Source: Palsa-147 sp963771905
GTDB lineage: Bacteria; Acidobacteriota; Terriglobia; Acidiferrales; UBA7541
Direction of reading: 5' to 3'
Assembly: GCA_963771905.1 (NCBI GenBank)
Contig: CAVYVI010000011.1
Location: 8,346-72,345, forward strand
DNA length: 64,000 nucleotides
This document shows positions 25,331 through 33,587 of the stretch, piece by piece. Under the pieces are notes generated by a model. The model worked only from the letters and a program-made list of their open reading frames with translations, did no database searches and was not told where the DNA came from. Both the position numbers and the translations under genes were made by a program. Each line of letters starts with the position of its first letter. The stretch's first letter is position 1.

Positions 25331-25888
25331 TTATTTAATGCCGACGTAGATGTCGACTTGGGCGTTTTGGGGGTCGGCGGCGCGCTGGTCGTAGAGTTCG
25401 TAATCGGCGCGGTAGGAGCGATCGCCGCCCGGCTCGGATTTGGGAATCGCCCAGATGCGAGTCCAGATTTCCGGAACGACCTTGCCAACGAATCCTTTTT
25501 CGGAAGTGAAGACGGCGAATCGGCCGGCCGGAATTTTCACGGTCACCATTCCGGCGGGAATTTTGGCCGCGGAGCTCACTCTTGCTCCGATCAGGAATGT
25601 GTACTCGCCATTTCTATCGCTTTCATAATCGGTGTAGACGGCCAGAGTATTCGTATCGGCCTTGCTGGGAATCCGATCGAGCAAGGCGTCCTTCATCCAT
25701 CGTTCCCACTGTTTTCCGATGACGCCTTCGTCGGACATTTCTTTTGCGTTATTCGTGCGAGTTGAAATTCCGACGACTGTAAATCCGGGTTCGTGGACGA
25801 TTCGCGGAGTCAAAGGGACGTCTCCTGAAATGGCAGCCGAGGCGACAGCGATTCCGACGACACCGAGTGCGAGCCAAGCTGAACGCAT
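25331..25888 (-). CDS. Exported GyrI-like effector-binding domain protein
   Basis: A 185-residue product when started at ATG 25888, beginning with a short hydrophobic signal (RSAWLALGVVGIAVASAA). The rest matches the GyrI-like/integron-associated effector-binding fold: GFTVVGISTRTNNAKEM, a WERWMKDALLDRIP helix, YESDRNGEYTFLIGARV, then PAGRFAVFTSEKG and a final ELYD..DIYVGIK strand. Such domains bind small hydrophobic molecules or gyrase; an exported version suggests ligand capture outside the cytoplasm. An open frame extends 42 codons further upstream but lacks similarity. It is divergent from padR. Confidence 0.75.
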   Translation of the reverse strand: MRSAWLALGVVGIAVASAAISGDVPLTPRIVHEPGFTVVGISTRTNNAKEMSDEGVIGKQWERWMKDALLDRIPSKADTNTLAVYTDYESDRNGEYTFLIGARVSSAAKIPAGMVTVKIPAGRFAVFTSEKGFVGKVVPEIWTRIWAIPKSEPGGDRSYRADYELYDQRAADPQNAQVDIYVGIK

Positions 25889-25999
25889 GCGATCCGGACG
25901 ATCCTTTCGCTTGGGATGCGTGACGATCCTAATGTGAAACCGGGAGAGGCGGCAAGCGGAGACCCGAGAATCCGGCGCGTCTTTGGTGCGGCGGCTTTT

Positions 26000-26047
26000 C
26001 CTCTTGACAATCAAGAGGAGCGCGCTAATGATTCCCCTTGATTGTCA
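26000..26047. promoter_or_regulatory. padR promoter with palindromic operator copies
   Basis: A -35 hexamer TTGACA at 26004-26009 and a -10-like TAATGA at 26026-26031 are separated by 16 bases, reading towards padR. The -35 lies inside a 19-base palindrome at 26000-26018 with exact eight-base arms (CCTCTTGA/TCAAGAGG) around CAA. TGACAATCAAG at 26005-26015 recurs as its exact reverse complement at 26037-26047, just before the ribosome site. Two operator copies around the promoter suit negative autoregulation by a dimeric PadR. Binding itself is inference. Confidence 0.7.
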
Positions 26048-26061
26048 GGAGGAGTGAGCCG

Positions 26062-26394
26062 ATGGCGGACATGCCGAGCGATTTGATCCAGGGCACGCTG
26101 GACATGCTGATCTTGAAAACGCTGGCGCTGGAATCCATGCACGGATACGGGATCTCCGTGCGCATCGAACAAGTCACGAAGGGCATCTTCCGGCTCAACG
26201 CCGGATCGCTCTTTACCGCGTTCCGGCGGCTCGAAAGAGCCGGGTGGGTGAAGAGCGAATGGAAAGCCACGGAAAATAACCGGCGGGCGAAGTATTACAT
26301 CCTCACGAAGCAGGGGCGAAAAAGGCTGGAGAGCGAAACGCGTGAGTGGGAAAAGCAAGTGGCGGCGATCGGCAGGATTCTCGAAGCGTCGTAG
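26062..26394 (+). CDS. PadR-family transcriptional regulator
   Basis: A 110-residue winged-helix protein: LIQGTLDMLILKTLALESMHGYGISVRIEQ covers the first helices, GSLFTAFRRLERAGWVKSEW is the recognition helix and wing, and a short C-terminal helix ends EWEKQVAAIGRILEAS (subfamily of small PadRs with a one-helix dimerisation tail). It starts at ATG 26062 behind AGGAGGAG. It lies eleven bases before a large ADOP permease gene, an arrangement typical for acidobacteria, and probably represses both genes through the palindromes upstream. Confidence 0.93.
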   Translation: MADMPSDLIQGTLDMLILKTLALESMHGYGISVRIEQVTKGIFRLNAGSLFTAFRRLERAGWVKSEWKATENNRRAKYYILTKQGRKRLESETREWEKQVAAIGRILEAS

Positions 26395-26405
26395 GAGACG
26401 GGGGC

Positions 26406-29036
26406 ATGTCTATTCTGCAAAAAATTGCGGGCGGGATTCGCGCTCTTTTCCAGAAAGAGCGGGACGTCCGGGAGCTGGATGAAGAGCTGAGCGGCTACCT
26501 GGAAGCGGTGGCGGCGGAGAAGATGAAGTCCGGGATGAGCCGCGAGGAAGCGCTGCGAGGGGCGCGGCTTGAAATGGGCAGCCATGACGGAGTGAAAGAA
26601 CAGGTGCTCGCCACGGGCTGGGAGACGCACGTCGAAACGTTGTGGCAGGATATTCGCTTCGGCTTACGGATGGCGCGGAAATCGCCAGGGTTTACGGCCA
26701 TAGCGGTGGTGACGCTGGCGCTGGCGATTGGAGCGAACGCAGCGATATTCAGCGTGATCGATGCGGCGCTGCTGAAGCCTCTCCCATTCGCGGATGCGAA
26801 CCGGATCGTCTCGGTCTATGAGCGCTGGCCCGACTTCGACAGGAATCCCGTATCCTTTGCGGATTTCGAGGATTGGAAGGCGCACAACTCCGTTTTTTCC
26901 GAGATGGCCGCATCATTTCCCGCGAATCTGAATTTCGTTGGCAGCCAGGACCCGGAGAGGCTGAACGGATTGATGGTCACGGAGGGGTTCTTCGATGTGC
27001 TCGGAACGCAGGCGGCGCTGGGGCGCACGTTCGTGCAAGATGAGCATCGCGACGGAAGTTCGCCGGTCTGCATTGTGGGCTACGGATTCTGGCAGAGAGA
27101 ATTCGGCGGCGATCCCAAGGTGGTGGGCCGCGCGATCGAAATGAACGGGACAGCTTTCGTGGTGGTGGGAGTGATGCCTGCGGCCGCTCCGAATTTTTTC
27201 ACGCGGCCACAGACGGACGTTTGGGTACCGCTCGAGCCGCGCGCGCCATGGAAACAGCGGGGCACGAATTACCTGCAGGTGTACGCGCGGCTGCGCCCCG
27301 GAATTACGATTTCGCAGGCGTCACAGAATTTGGAGGTCGTGCAGGATGGAATCAACGCCCAATTTCCGGACAACAAGCACGGTACGAACGTCATCGGGCT
27401 GCAGGAATCGCTGTTTGGCGATCAGCGGCCGGTGTTATTGGCGCTTCTCGCGGCCGTGGGGCTGGTACTGCTGATCGCGTGCACGAATTTGGCGAGCTTG
27501 CTGCTGGGCCGGCTGACGCGGCGCTCGCGGGAATTCGCGATCCGCACGGCGATGGGCTCGAGCCGGTGGCGATTGGTGCGGCAGATGATCGTCGAGACGT
27601 CGCTGCTTGCGTTGATCGGAGGAGGGCTCGGCGTACTGATCGCGATGTGGGGGACGCGAGTGATCCTGCTGCACTGGCCGCCGCGAACGTTGCGTCCCGA
27701 TGCGGCCGGACTGGACTCTCACGTTCTACTTTTCATCCTCGGAGTCACGGTCCTTGCGGTGCTGCTGTACGGACTTGCGCCCGCGATTCGGGCCACGCAT
27801 TGGAACGCGAGCGAGATTTTGAAGGAAGCGGCAACGCAGTCGACGGATTCGGTGGCAACCGGGAGGATGCATACGTTTTTCGTGGTCGCGCAGACGGCGC
27901 TGGCGACGATCCTGCTCATCAATTCGGGGCTGATGCTGAAAAGTCTCCGGACGCTTCTTTCGGTCGATCCGGGATTCGGCGCCGAGCGGGTGTTGGCGAT
28001 GAATATTTCCTTGCCGATACGGCAATACCCTACGGAGAGCAAATGGCAAATTTTCTACACACAGTTTTTGGAAAGGATACGCGCGCTTCCCGGCGTTCGC
28101 GATGCCGGGATGGTCCTGAACCTGCCCGTGGGCGGAGGGAACTCGAGCGGCGATTTCCTGATCGAAGGACGGCCGAAATTCTCCGCCGGCCAAGTGAACG
28201 TTCAGAAGCAGATCGCCAGCCCCGGATATTTTGAAGCGATGGGCATACGGCTGGTTCGCGGAAGATTTTTCAGCGAGCGCGACGCCGCGGATGCGCCGCC
28301 GGTCGTTCTCATCAGCGAATCCATGGCGCGACATTTCTGGCCGAATGAAGACCCGGTTGGCAAGCGGATGGATTTGCAATACGGATCGGTGAAAGGCTGG
28401 CAGGAAATCGCGGGTGTGGTGGGCGACGTGAAATCCGATGGACTGGAGTTCGCTTCGCCCGACACGGCGTATTTGTGTTCGCTGCAAAATCCAAGCCCGG
28501 CGATGTCTCTCGTTATCCGCGCAGTGGGGAGTCCCGCGAGTCTCACGCCGGCGATCAAGAACGAACTGCGCACGCTGGATTCAAGATTGCCGTTATATGG
28601 AATCACGACGATGACAGAAGTGGTGTCGGATTCCGAGGCTGGGCGGCGGATGTCCGCTTCGCTGGTGGGCATTTTTGCGGCGCTCTCGGTGCTATTGGCG
28701 GCGATGGGAGTGTATGGCGTGCTGTCCTATTCATTCGCGCAGCGGGCGCATGAAATCGGATTGCGGATGGCGTTCGGAGCGCAGAAAAAAGATATTTTGC
28801 GGCTGGTTCTGGGGAAAGGGACGAGATGGACGGCGCTGGGACTGGGGATCGGTCTCGTGGGCGCGGCGGTAACAGCCAAGCTGCTGACGAATCTTTTGTT
28901 CGGCGTCCGGCCGATCGACTTGGGCACGTACGTCGCTTCGGCGATTCTTCTGGCACTTGTGGCGCTGGCGGCCTGTTACATTCCGGCGCGAAGGGCTATG
29001 CGCGTAGATCCGATGGTGGCGCTGCGATACGAATGA
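26406..29036 (+). CDS. ADOP-type duplicated orphan permease (MacB/FtsX superfamily)
   Basis: An 876-residue membrane protein. A short N-terminal DUF-like helical segment (RDVRELDEELSGYLEAV...) is followed by a first MacB periplasmic domain and FtsX-type membrane unit (TAIAVVTLALAIGANAAIFSVIDAALL, then around 390-480) and a second copy (periplasmic part around 530-740, last membrane helices around 750-870 ending ARRAMRVDPMVALRYE). This two-unit layout without an ATPase is that of acidobacterial ADOPs, named for lacking an adjacent ABC ATPase; none is adjacent here either. The substrate is unknown. Cotranscribed with padR. Confidence 0.92.
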   Translation: MSILQKIAGGIRALFQKERDVRELDEELSGYLEAVAAEKMKSGMSREEALRGARLEMGSHDGVKEQVLATGWETHVETLWQDIRFGLRMARKSPGFTAIAVVTLALAIGANAAIFSVIDAALLKPLPFADANRIVSVYERWPDFDRNPVSFADFEDWKAHNSVFSEMAASFPANLNFVGSQDPERLNGLMVTEGFFDVLGTQAALGRTFVQDEHRDGSSPVCIVGYGFWQREFGGDPKVVGRAIEMNGTAFVVVGVMPAAAPNFFTRPQTDVWVPLEPRAPWKQRGTNYLQVYARLRPGITISQASQNLEVVQDGINAQFPDNKHGTNVIGLQESLFGDQRPVLLALLAAVGLVLLIACTNLASLLLGRLTRRSREFAIRTAMGSSRWRLVRQMIVETSLLALIGGGLGVLIAMWGTRVILLHWPPRTLRPDAAGLDSHVLLFILGVTVLAVLLYGLAPAIRATHWNASEILKEAATQSTDSVATGRMHTFFVVAQTALATILLINSGLMLKSLRTLLSVDPGFGAERVLAMNISLPIRQYPTESKWQIFYTQFLERIRALPGVRDAGMVLNLPVGGGNSSGDFLIEGRPKFSAGQVNVQKQIASPGYFEAMGIRLVRGRFFSERDAADAPPVVLISESMARHFWPNEDPVGKRMDLQYGSVKGWQEIAGVVGDVKSDGLEFASPDTAYLCSLQNPSPAMSLVIRAVGSPASLTPAIKNELRTLDSRLPLYGITTMTEVVSDSEAGRRMSASLVGIFAALSVLLAAMGVYGVLSYSFAQRAHEIGLRMAFGAQKKDILRLVLGKGTRWTALGLGIGLVGAAVTAKLLTNLLFGVRPIDLGTYVASAILLALVALAACYIPARRAMRVDPMVALRYE

Positions 29037-29060
29037 GGGATGCGCAAGAATTTCGGAAAC

Positions 29061-29486
29061 TTATTTCGGGTAGGGATGGCCGGCGAGGATGGCGAAGGCG
29101 CGATAGATCTGCTCGGCGAGAAGAACGCGGGCTAGTTCGTGGGGCATGGTGAGTGTCGAAAGCGAGATATTGAAACGCGCAGCGGCGCGCAGTTCTTCGG
29201 GAAATCCAGCGGCGTCACCGCAGAGAAAGACCAATTCGCGCAGGCCTGCATCGCGGTGGGCGCCGAGCCATTTGGCGAATTGCGCGGAGGTCAACTGCTT
29301 TCCCGCGGCGTCGAGAAGAACGACGGCGGAATGGGCGTCAAGCTTGCGCTTGCGCCAGGCCGCCGCATCGCGCAGCTCGGTGATCTGGACTTCGGCGTAA
29401 TGTCCGATGCGCGCAACGTAATCCGCGAGAAGAGTGCGCGGGCCGGCCTGCCTCGTTTTTCCCAGCATCACGAGATGAATTTTCAT
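29061..29486 (-). CDS. rlmH: 23S rRNA (pseudouridine1915-N3) methyltransferase RlmH
   Basis: A 141-residue SPOUT methyltransferase. The knotted C-terminal part carries LVFLCGDAAGFPEEL, ISLSTLTMPHELARVLLAEQIYRA and the terminal GHPYPK (typically GHPYHK/R), all standard for RlmH. It methylates the pseudouridine in helix 69 of 23S rRNA on the assembled ribosome. It lies at the end of the obgE-nadD-rsfS run on the minus strand, the usual neighbourhood, with a sigma-54 activator inserted just upstream. Confidence 0.95.
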   Translation of the reverse strand: MKIHLVMLGKTRQAGPRTLLADYVARIGHYAEVQITELRDAAAWRKRKLDAHSAVVLLDAAGKQLTSAQFAKWLGAHRDAGLRELVFLCGDAAGFPEELRAAARFNISLSTLTMPHELARVLLAEQIYRAFAILAGHPYPK

Positions 29487-29504
29487 GACGGGTGAACGGC
29501 GGCG

Positions 29505-30476
29505 CTACTTCGGCTCGACGAAGCCATATTTTTTGCGCTTTTCGAGAAGCGTTTTGCGGGTGATGCCGAGAATTTCGGCGGCGCGGGCGATCTTGTAATG
29601 CGTGGCTTCGAGCGTCGCGTGAATCGCTTCCTTCTCAAGCTCTTCGAGGGACTGCAATCCGCTGAGCAAACTTCCGCCGTCATTTGCCGCCTGCAAAATT
29701 GCCGGAAAATCCGCGGGGATCAACTCGTCCGACTTCGCAAAGATCACGGCGTGCTCGATGGCGTTCTTCAATTCGCGGACATTGCCGGGCCACGCGTAAC
29801 TTGCGAGCAGCCGCGACGATGCTTCGCTCAATCGCAAGTTCGGGCGTCCATGGACGCCGCCGAGGCGCGCGAGAAAATAGTCCGCGAGCGGGCGAATATC
29901 TTCGCGGCGATCGCGCAAAGGCGGGACGGGAATGACCAGAACATTGAGGCGAAAGAAGAGATCTTCGCGAAAACGGCCGGTGGCTACGGCGCGCTGCAAA
30001 TCCGCATTGGTGAGAGCAATCAGACGCCCGTCCATGCGGAGCGTTTCGGTGCCGCCGAGACGCTCGAAAGTGCGCTCTTCGAGGACGCGGAGAAGCTTGG
30101 CTTGAATCCCCGGCGCGAGAGCGGCCACTTCATCGAGAGCAATCGTGCCGCCCTGCGCGAGTTCGAGGCGGCCCGGCTTTTGCGCGACGGCGCCGGTGAA
30201 GGCTCCTCTTTCATGGCCGAATAATTCGGATTCGACGAGCTCGGAGGGCAAGCTGGCGCAATCGATTTTGAGAAACGGAGCATCGCGACGCGGGCCGTTT
30301 TCGTGAATCCAGCGCGCGAGCTGATCTTTGCCGGTGCCGCTTTCGCCGGTGATGAGAAGAGTGGTGGAAGTTTCGGCGACTTTGCGGGCGAGATCGAGGA
30401 CGTGCTGGGACGCGGGGCTCGCGGCGATCCAGGGAAGCCGGGATTCGGGCGTGACGCGACTCACCGCTTCGCTCAT
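29505..30476 (-). CDS. Sigma-54-dependent transcriptional activator without receiver domain
   Basis: A 323-residue protein consisting of an AAA+ sigma-54 activator domain and a Fis-type HTH. Walker A is GESGTGKDQLARW at about 44-56, GAFTGA (contact with sigma-54) is at 91-96, the Walker B segment reads GGTIALDEVAAL, and the sensor region RLNVLVIPVPPLRDRREDI follows. The C-terminal helix-turn-helix (HYKIARAAEILGITRKTLLEKRKKYG) is near 285-318. There is no N-terminal receiver, PAS or GAF domain, so it must be controlled by level or by protein contact, as with PspF. Its ATG overlaps the rsfS stop (ATGA), so it is translationally coupled to ribosome-linked genes. A longer open frame extends upstream but only as an antisense-like artefact. 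Confidence 0.92.
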   Translation of the reverse strand: MSEAVSRVTPESRLPWIAASPASQHVLDLARKVAETSTTLLITGESGTGKDQLARWIHENGPRRDAPFLKIDCASLPSELVESELFGHERGAFTGAVAQKPGRLELAQGGTIALDEVAALAPGIQAKLLRVLEERTFERLGGTETLRMDGRLIALTNADLQRAVATGRFREDLFFRLNVLVIPVPPLRDRREDIRPLADYFLARLGGVHGRPNLRLSEASSRLLASYAWPGNVRELKNAIEHAVIFAKSDELIPADFPAILQAANDGGSLLSGLQSLEELEKEAIHATLEATHYKIARAAEILGITRKTLLEKRKKYGFVEPK

Positions 30477-30910
30477 GGCTGCGTGGATTCGGACTCCGGG
30501 GAGCCCGATGAGGATGAATTTGAGTTCGAGCGATTGTGCGCGGCGCGAGGATCGTCCGGCGATGGAATATCGATGCGCGGGCCGGCGCGCCAGAGACGTT
30601 CGAGATCGTAGTAGAGACGCGCGCGCTCGCTGAAGACGTGAACGACGAAGCGGCCGTAGTCGAGAAGAACCCATTCGGCGCCGGGCCGGCCTTCGCGATG
30701 CTCGGGACGGCGGCCATGTTGCGCGAGGCGTTCTTCGATGGCGTCGGTGATGGCTTCGAGCTGAGGCGTGCTCTCGCCGGAGCACAACAGAAAATATTCG
30801 GAGAACGCGCCGAGGCCTTCGAGATCGAGGACGGTCACGTGCTGCGCCTTCTTGTCCTGGGCAGCTTCGATGGCCCAGCGAAGTTCGGGGCGAAGGGTCT
30901 GCAGTGTCAC
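30473..30910 (-). CDS. rsfS: Ribosomal silencing factor RsfS
   Basis: A 145-residue protein with the RsfS domain in its first 110 residues: KKAQHVTVLDLEG, FSEYFLLCSGES, and GAEWVLLDYGRFVVHVFSERARLYYDLE-type core. It binds ribosomal protein L14 and blocks subunit joining under starvation. The last 25 residues are a S/N/E-rich disordered tail (SNSNSSSSGSPES) that ordinary family members lack. Its GTG start overlaps the nadD stop as GTGA. The downstream sigma-54 activator overlaps its own stop. Confidence 0.94.
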   Translation of the reverse strand: MTLQTLRPELRWAIEAAQDKKAQHVTVLDLEGLGAFSEYFLLCSGESTPQLEAITDAIEERLAQHGRRPEHREGRPGAEWVLLDYGRFVVHVFSERARLYYDLERLWRAGPRIDIPSPDDPRAAHNRSNSNSSSSGSPESESTQP

Positions 30911-31605
30911 CGGTAAAGCGCCTGTCCCAGAATGTATTCCTCCACGCGCGCGGGCACAAGCCCGTGAATGGGCTGGTGTTTCTCAAGGCGCAGGCGGATC
31001 TCGGTGGAGGAGACATGGCTGGTTACGGTGGAGAGAAGATGGACGCTGGATTTTCGCAGGGCGATGGTTTGCGCGTCGTGCGAGTGCGCGCGATTCAATT
31101 TCTCGGGCGGAATCACAAGCCGGAGCGCGTCGAGACGGAAACCCGGCCGGTGGGCAATGATGAAGTCGCAGGCATCGAGAAGCTTTTCATAGTGCCACCA
31201 CGTGGGAATTTCGAGAAACTGGTCGGCCCCGAGGATGAAGTAGAGGTGATCTTCGGGATGCTCGCGGCGGAATTTCTTCACCGTGTCGTAGCTATAGAAA
31301 ACATGCGGCGCGGCGCCATCGGCGGGGGCTTCGGCGAGCGATGGAATAAAGCTCGGATGATCGGCGCAGGCCAGCGCGACCATGGCGTAGCGATGCACAA
31401 ACGGCGCGAGCGATTGCCTGGATTTGTGCGGCGGGCGCGACGATGGAATGAAATGGATAGCGTCCAAATGAAAGCGGCGCTGAGCCGCTTGCGCGACGGC
31501 AATATGGCCCGAGTGAATCGGGTCGAATGTTCCGCCGAAGAGAGCAATCGCGCGGGGATGGCCGCTTCCGCGTTGCGGGTGCACGTGAGAATGAGCTGTC
31601 GTCAA
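30907..31605 (-). CDS. nadD: Nicotinate-nucleotide adenylyltransferase
   Basis: A 232-residue nucleotidyltransferase. The nucleotide-binding signature is ALFGGTFDPIHSGHI near residues 20-35, with the HxGH motif; YFILGADQFLEIPTWWHYEKLL and the C-terminal SSTEIRLRLEKHQPIHGLVPARV are diagnostic. It makes nicotinate adenine dinucleotide in NAD synthesis. The apparent start is TTG at 31603-31605, overlapping the obgE stop as TTGA; the first 17 residues precede the conserved domain. Part of obgE-nadD-rsfS. Confidence 0.95.
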   Translation of the reverse strand: MTTAHSHVHPQRGSGHPRAIALFGGTFDPIHSGHIAVAQAAQRRFHLDAIHFIPSSRPPHKSRQSLAPFVHRYAMVALACADHPSFIPSLAEAPADGAAPHVFYSYDTVKKFRREHPEDHLYFILGADQFLEIPTWWHYEKLLDACDFIIAHRPGFRLDALRLVIPPEKLNRAHSHDAQTIALRKSSVHLLSTVTSHVSSTEIRLRLEKHQPIHGLVPARVEEYILGQALYR

Positions 31606-32714
31606 GCTTTGTCCCCGGAAGCCTGCGAATGAGACGACGGCAGCTCGGGCTCGGTTGCAGCGACGGAAAGAGACGGAACGCCAGGCGGGAGGGGCCGCGG
31701 CGAACGGTCGAGCGCATCGGCCATCGCGCGCACCAGCGTCTGAATGCCTTCGCCGCTGGCGGATGAAATCGCGAAGAACGGCAGGCCGCGCTTTTCGGCA
31801 TACGCGCGCAGCATGTCCACTTTCGTGCGATCGGTGGTGGCGTCGAGCTTCGTTGCAACGGCGATGACGGGTTTTTGAGCGAGGTCTTCGCTGAAGGCGC
31901 GCAGCTCGTGCTCGAGAATTTCGAATTCCTTCACGGGATCGGCGCTGCCGCCATCGCTGGTGTCCACCAGATGGGCGATCAGGCGCGTGCGCTCGATGTG
32001 CTTCAGAAATCGCACGCCGAGCCCGACGCCTTCATGCGCGCCTTCGATCAAACCGGGAACGTCGGCGACGACGAAGGTGCGGCCATTGCCGGGGGCCGCA
32101 TCGGGATCGGCGGAAACGACGCCGAGATGCGGCTCGAGAGTGGTGAACGGATACGCCGCGATTTTCGGGCGCGCCGCGGAGATGCGTGAAATGAGCGTGG
32201 ATTTTCCAGCGTTCGGAAAACCGACGAGGCCGACATCCGCGAGCAATTTCAGCTCGAGGCGCATGCGGCGCTCTTCGCCCGGCTGGCCATCTTCGTGTTC
32301 GCGCGGAGCCTGGTGCCACGGCTTGGTGAAATGGGAATTGCCGCGTCCGCCATGGCCACCGCGGGCGGCGCGGAATTTCTGGCCGGCCTCGGTGAAATCG
32401 AAAAGCTGCTCGCCGGAATCTTCGTCGAAGACGATCGTGCCGACGGGAACCTTCAAGATGGTGTCAGCACCGGAGCTGCCGTGGCAGTTCGAGCCTTCGC
32501 CATGGCCGCCGCGTGCGGCGCGAAATTCGCGGTTGTAACGGTAGCGCAGCAGCGTGTTGTCGTGCTCGGTGGATTCGAGAATGACGTCGGCGCCGTTCCC
32601 GCCATCGCCGCCCGCTGGGCCGCCGCGCGGAACGTACTTCTCCCGCCGGAAGGCGACACATCCGTCGCCGCCGTCGCCGGCCTTGACCCAAATTTTGGCT
32701 TCGTCAACAAACAC
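31602..32714 (-). CDS. obgE: Obg-family GTPase
   Basis: A 370-residue GTPase. The glycine-rich Obg domain (FVDEAKIWVKAGDGGDGCVAFRREKYVPRGGP, followed by the GGxGG run) fills the first 160 residues; the G domain has GFPNAGKST, the DVPGLIEGA switch II region and TKLD as the G4 motif. It lacks the OCT domain of longer Obg proteins, and the last 25 residues are S/E/P-rich. It acts in 50S subunit assembly and ppGpp response. It lies upstream of nadD with a four-base overlap and downstream of rpmA. Confidence 0.96.
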   Translation of the reverse strand: MFVDEAKIWVKAGDGGDGCVAFRREKYVPRGGPAGGDGGNGADVILESTEHDNTLLRYRYNREFRAARGGHGEGSNCHGSSGADTILKVPVGTIVFDEDSGEQLFDFTEAGQKFRAARGGHGGRGNSHFTKPWHQAPREHEDGQPGEERRMRLELKLLADVGLVGFPNAGKSTLISRISAARPKIAAYPFTTLEPHLGVVSADPDAAPGNGRTFVVADVPGLIEGAHEGVGLGVRFLKHIERTRLIAHLVDTSDGGSADPVKEFEILEHELRAFSEDLAQKPVIAVATKLDATTDRTKVDMLRAYAEKRGLPFFAISSASGEGIQTLVRAMADALDRSPRPLPPGVPSLSVAATEPELPSSHSQASGDKA

Positions 32715-32819
32715 GATGCACTCGATCGCGGGAGAGGAGAATCAATGGGGAAAGCATACGACAGGGGTGGGTGAAATGCCAAAGACACCGCGGCGACACG
32801 CCTCTATCGAAAATTCCCG

Positions 32820-33110
32820 TTAGTTGGATGCCGGCGCGGGCTGCTTCGGCGCATCTTCCACGGGCAGAACGCTGATGAACCGCCCGGACTGGCCCTTGTC
32901 TTCGAACTTCACGACGCCGGTAATCAGCGCGAACAGGCTGTCATCCTTCGCGCGCCCGACATTTCGGCCGGGCTTATAGCGCGTGCCGCGCTGGCGAATC
33001 AGGATGCTGCCGCCGCTGACGAGCTGGCCGCCAAAGCGTTTGACGCCGAGCCTCTGGCCGTGAGAATCGCGGCCGTTTGTAGATGAGCCGCCGCCCTTTT
33101 TGTGTGCCAT
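32820..33110 (-). CDS. rpmA: 50S ribosomal protein L27
   Basis: A 96-residue protein opening MAHKKGGGSSTNGRDSHGQR and containing GGSILIRQRGTRYKPG, the L27 signature. Its N-terminal arm reaches the peptidyl-transferase centre. It lacks the cleavable N-terminal extension of Firmicutes. A gap of about 48 bases separates it from rplU upstream; rplU-rpmA-obgE is the usual order. Confidence 0.97.
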   Translation of the reverse strand: MAHKKGGGSSTNGRDSHGQRLGVKRFGGQLVSGGSILIRQRGTRYKPGRNVGRAKDDSLFALITGVVKFEDKGQSGRFISVLPVEDAPKQPAPASN

Positions 33111-33158
33111 GACTAGCCTCTATTGGAATTCGCTATTCAGACTTCCGAATCAAAATGC

Positions 33159-33473
33159 CTAGTCGAGTTGAATGTCGCTGACCTGCACGGAGGTGAATTC
33201 CTGCCGGTGGCCGCGCGTGATCTTGTATTGACCGCAGCGCTTGAATTTCAGAACGACACGCTTGGGGTGGCGTCCCTGCGAGACGATTTTACCGGTGACT
33301 TTGGCCTTGGAAGTCTTGTCGCCGCCGAGAAACTTGCTTTCATCGGTGCGCACGGCGAGGACATCGTCGAAGGTCACTTTGCCGCCGACCTTGCCCGCGA
33401 GGCGCTCGACCAGGATGGTCTCGCCCGGCGCGACGCGATACTGCTTTCCTCCACTGCGAATGACCGCGTACAT
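33159..33473 (-). CDS. rplU: 50S ribosomal protein L21
   Basis: A 104-residue protein starting MYAVIRSGGKQYRVAPGE, the L21 opening, with the conserved KVVSQGRHPKRVVLKFK-like C half (GKIVSQGRHPKRVVLKFKRC). The ATG at 33473 has AGGAGG seven bases upstream; a longer open frame gives 20 unrelated residues. It is the first gene of the rplU-rpmA-obgE-nadD-rsfS run and should carry its promoter in the 114-base gap upstream. Confidence 0.97.
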   Translation of the reverse strand: MYAVIRSGGKQYRVAPGETILVERLAGKVGGKVTFDDVLAVRTDESKFLGGDKTSKAKVTGKIVSQGRHPKRVVLKFKRCGQYKITRGHRQEFTSVQVSDIQLD

Positions 33474-33587
33474 ACAGCCTCCTGAGGCAATTGGGAAACG
33501 TTCATTATACGGGGGTTCCGGCATCCTCGTCAACGAAATGCGGGGGATCGCAGAGGACCTAAAACGCCGGGACGCCCAGGAGCCGAA

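Noticed and set aside
30477..31016. N-terminal extension of the sigma-54 activator
   Set aside because: The extra residues are arginine/serine-rich, overlap rsfS and nadD in another frame, and the ATGA overlap with rsfS gives a better start.
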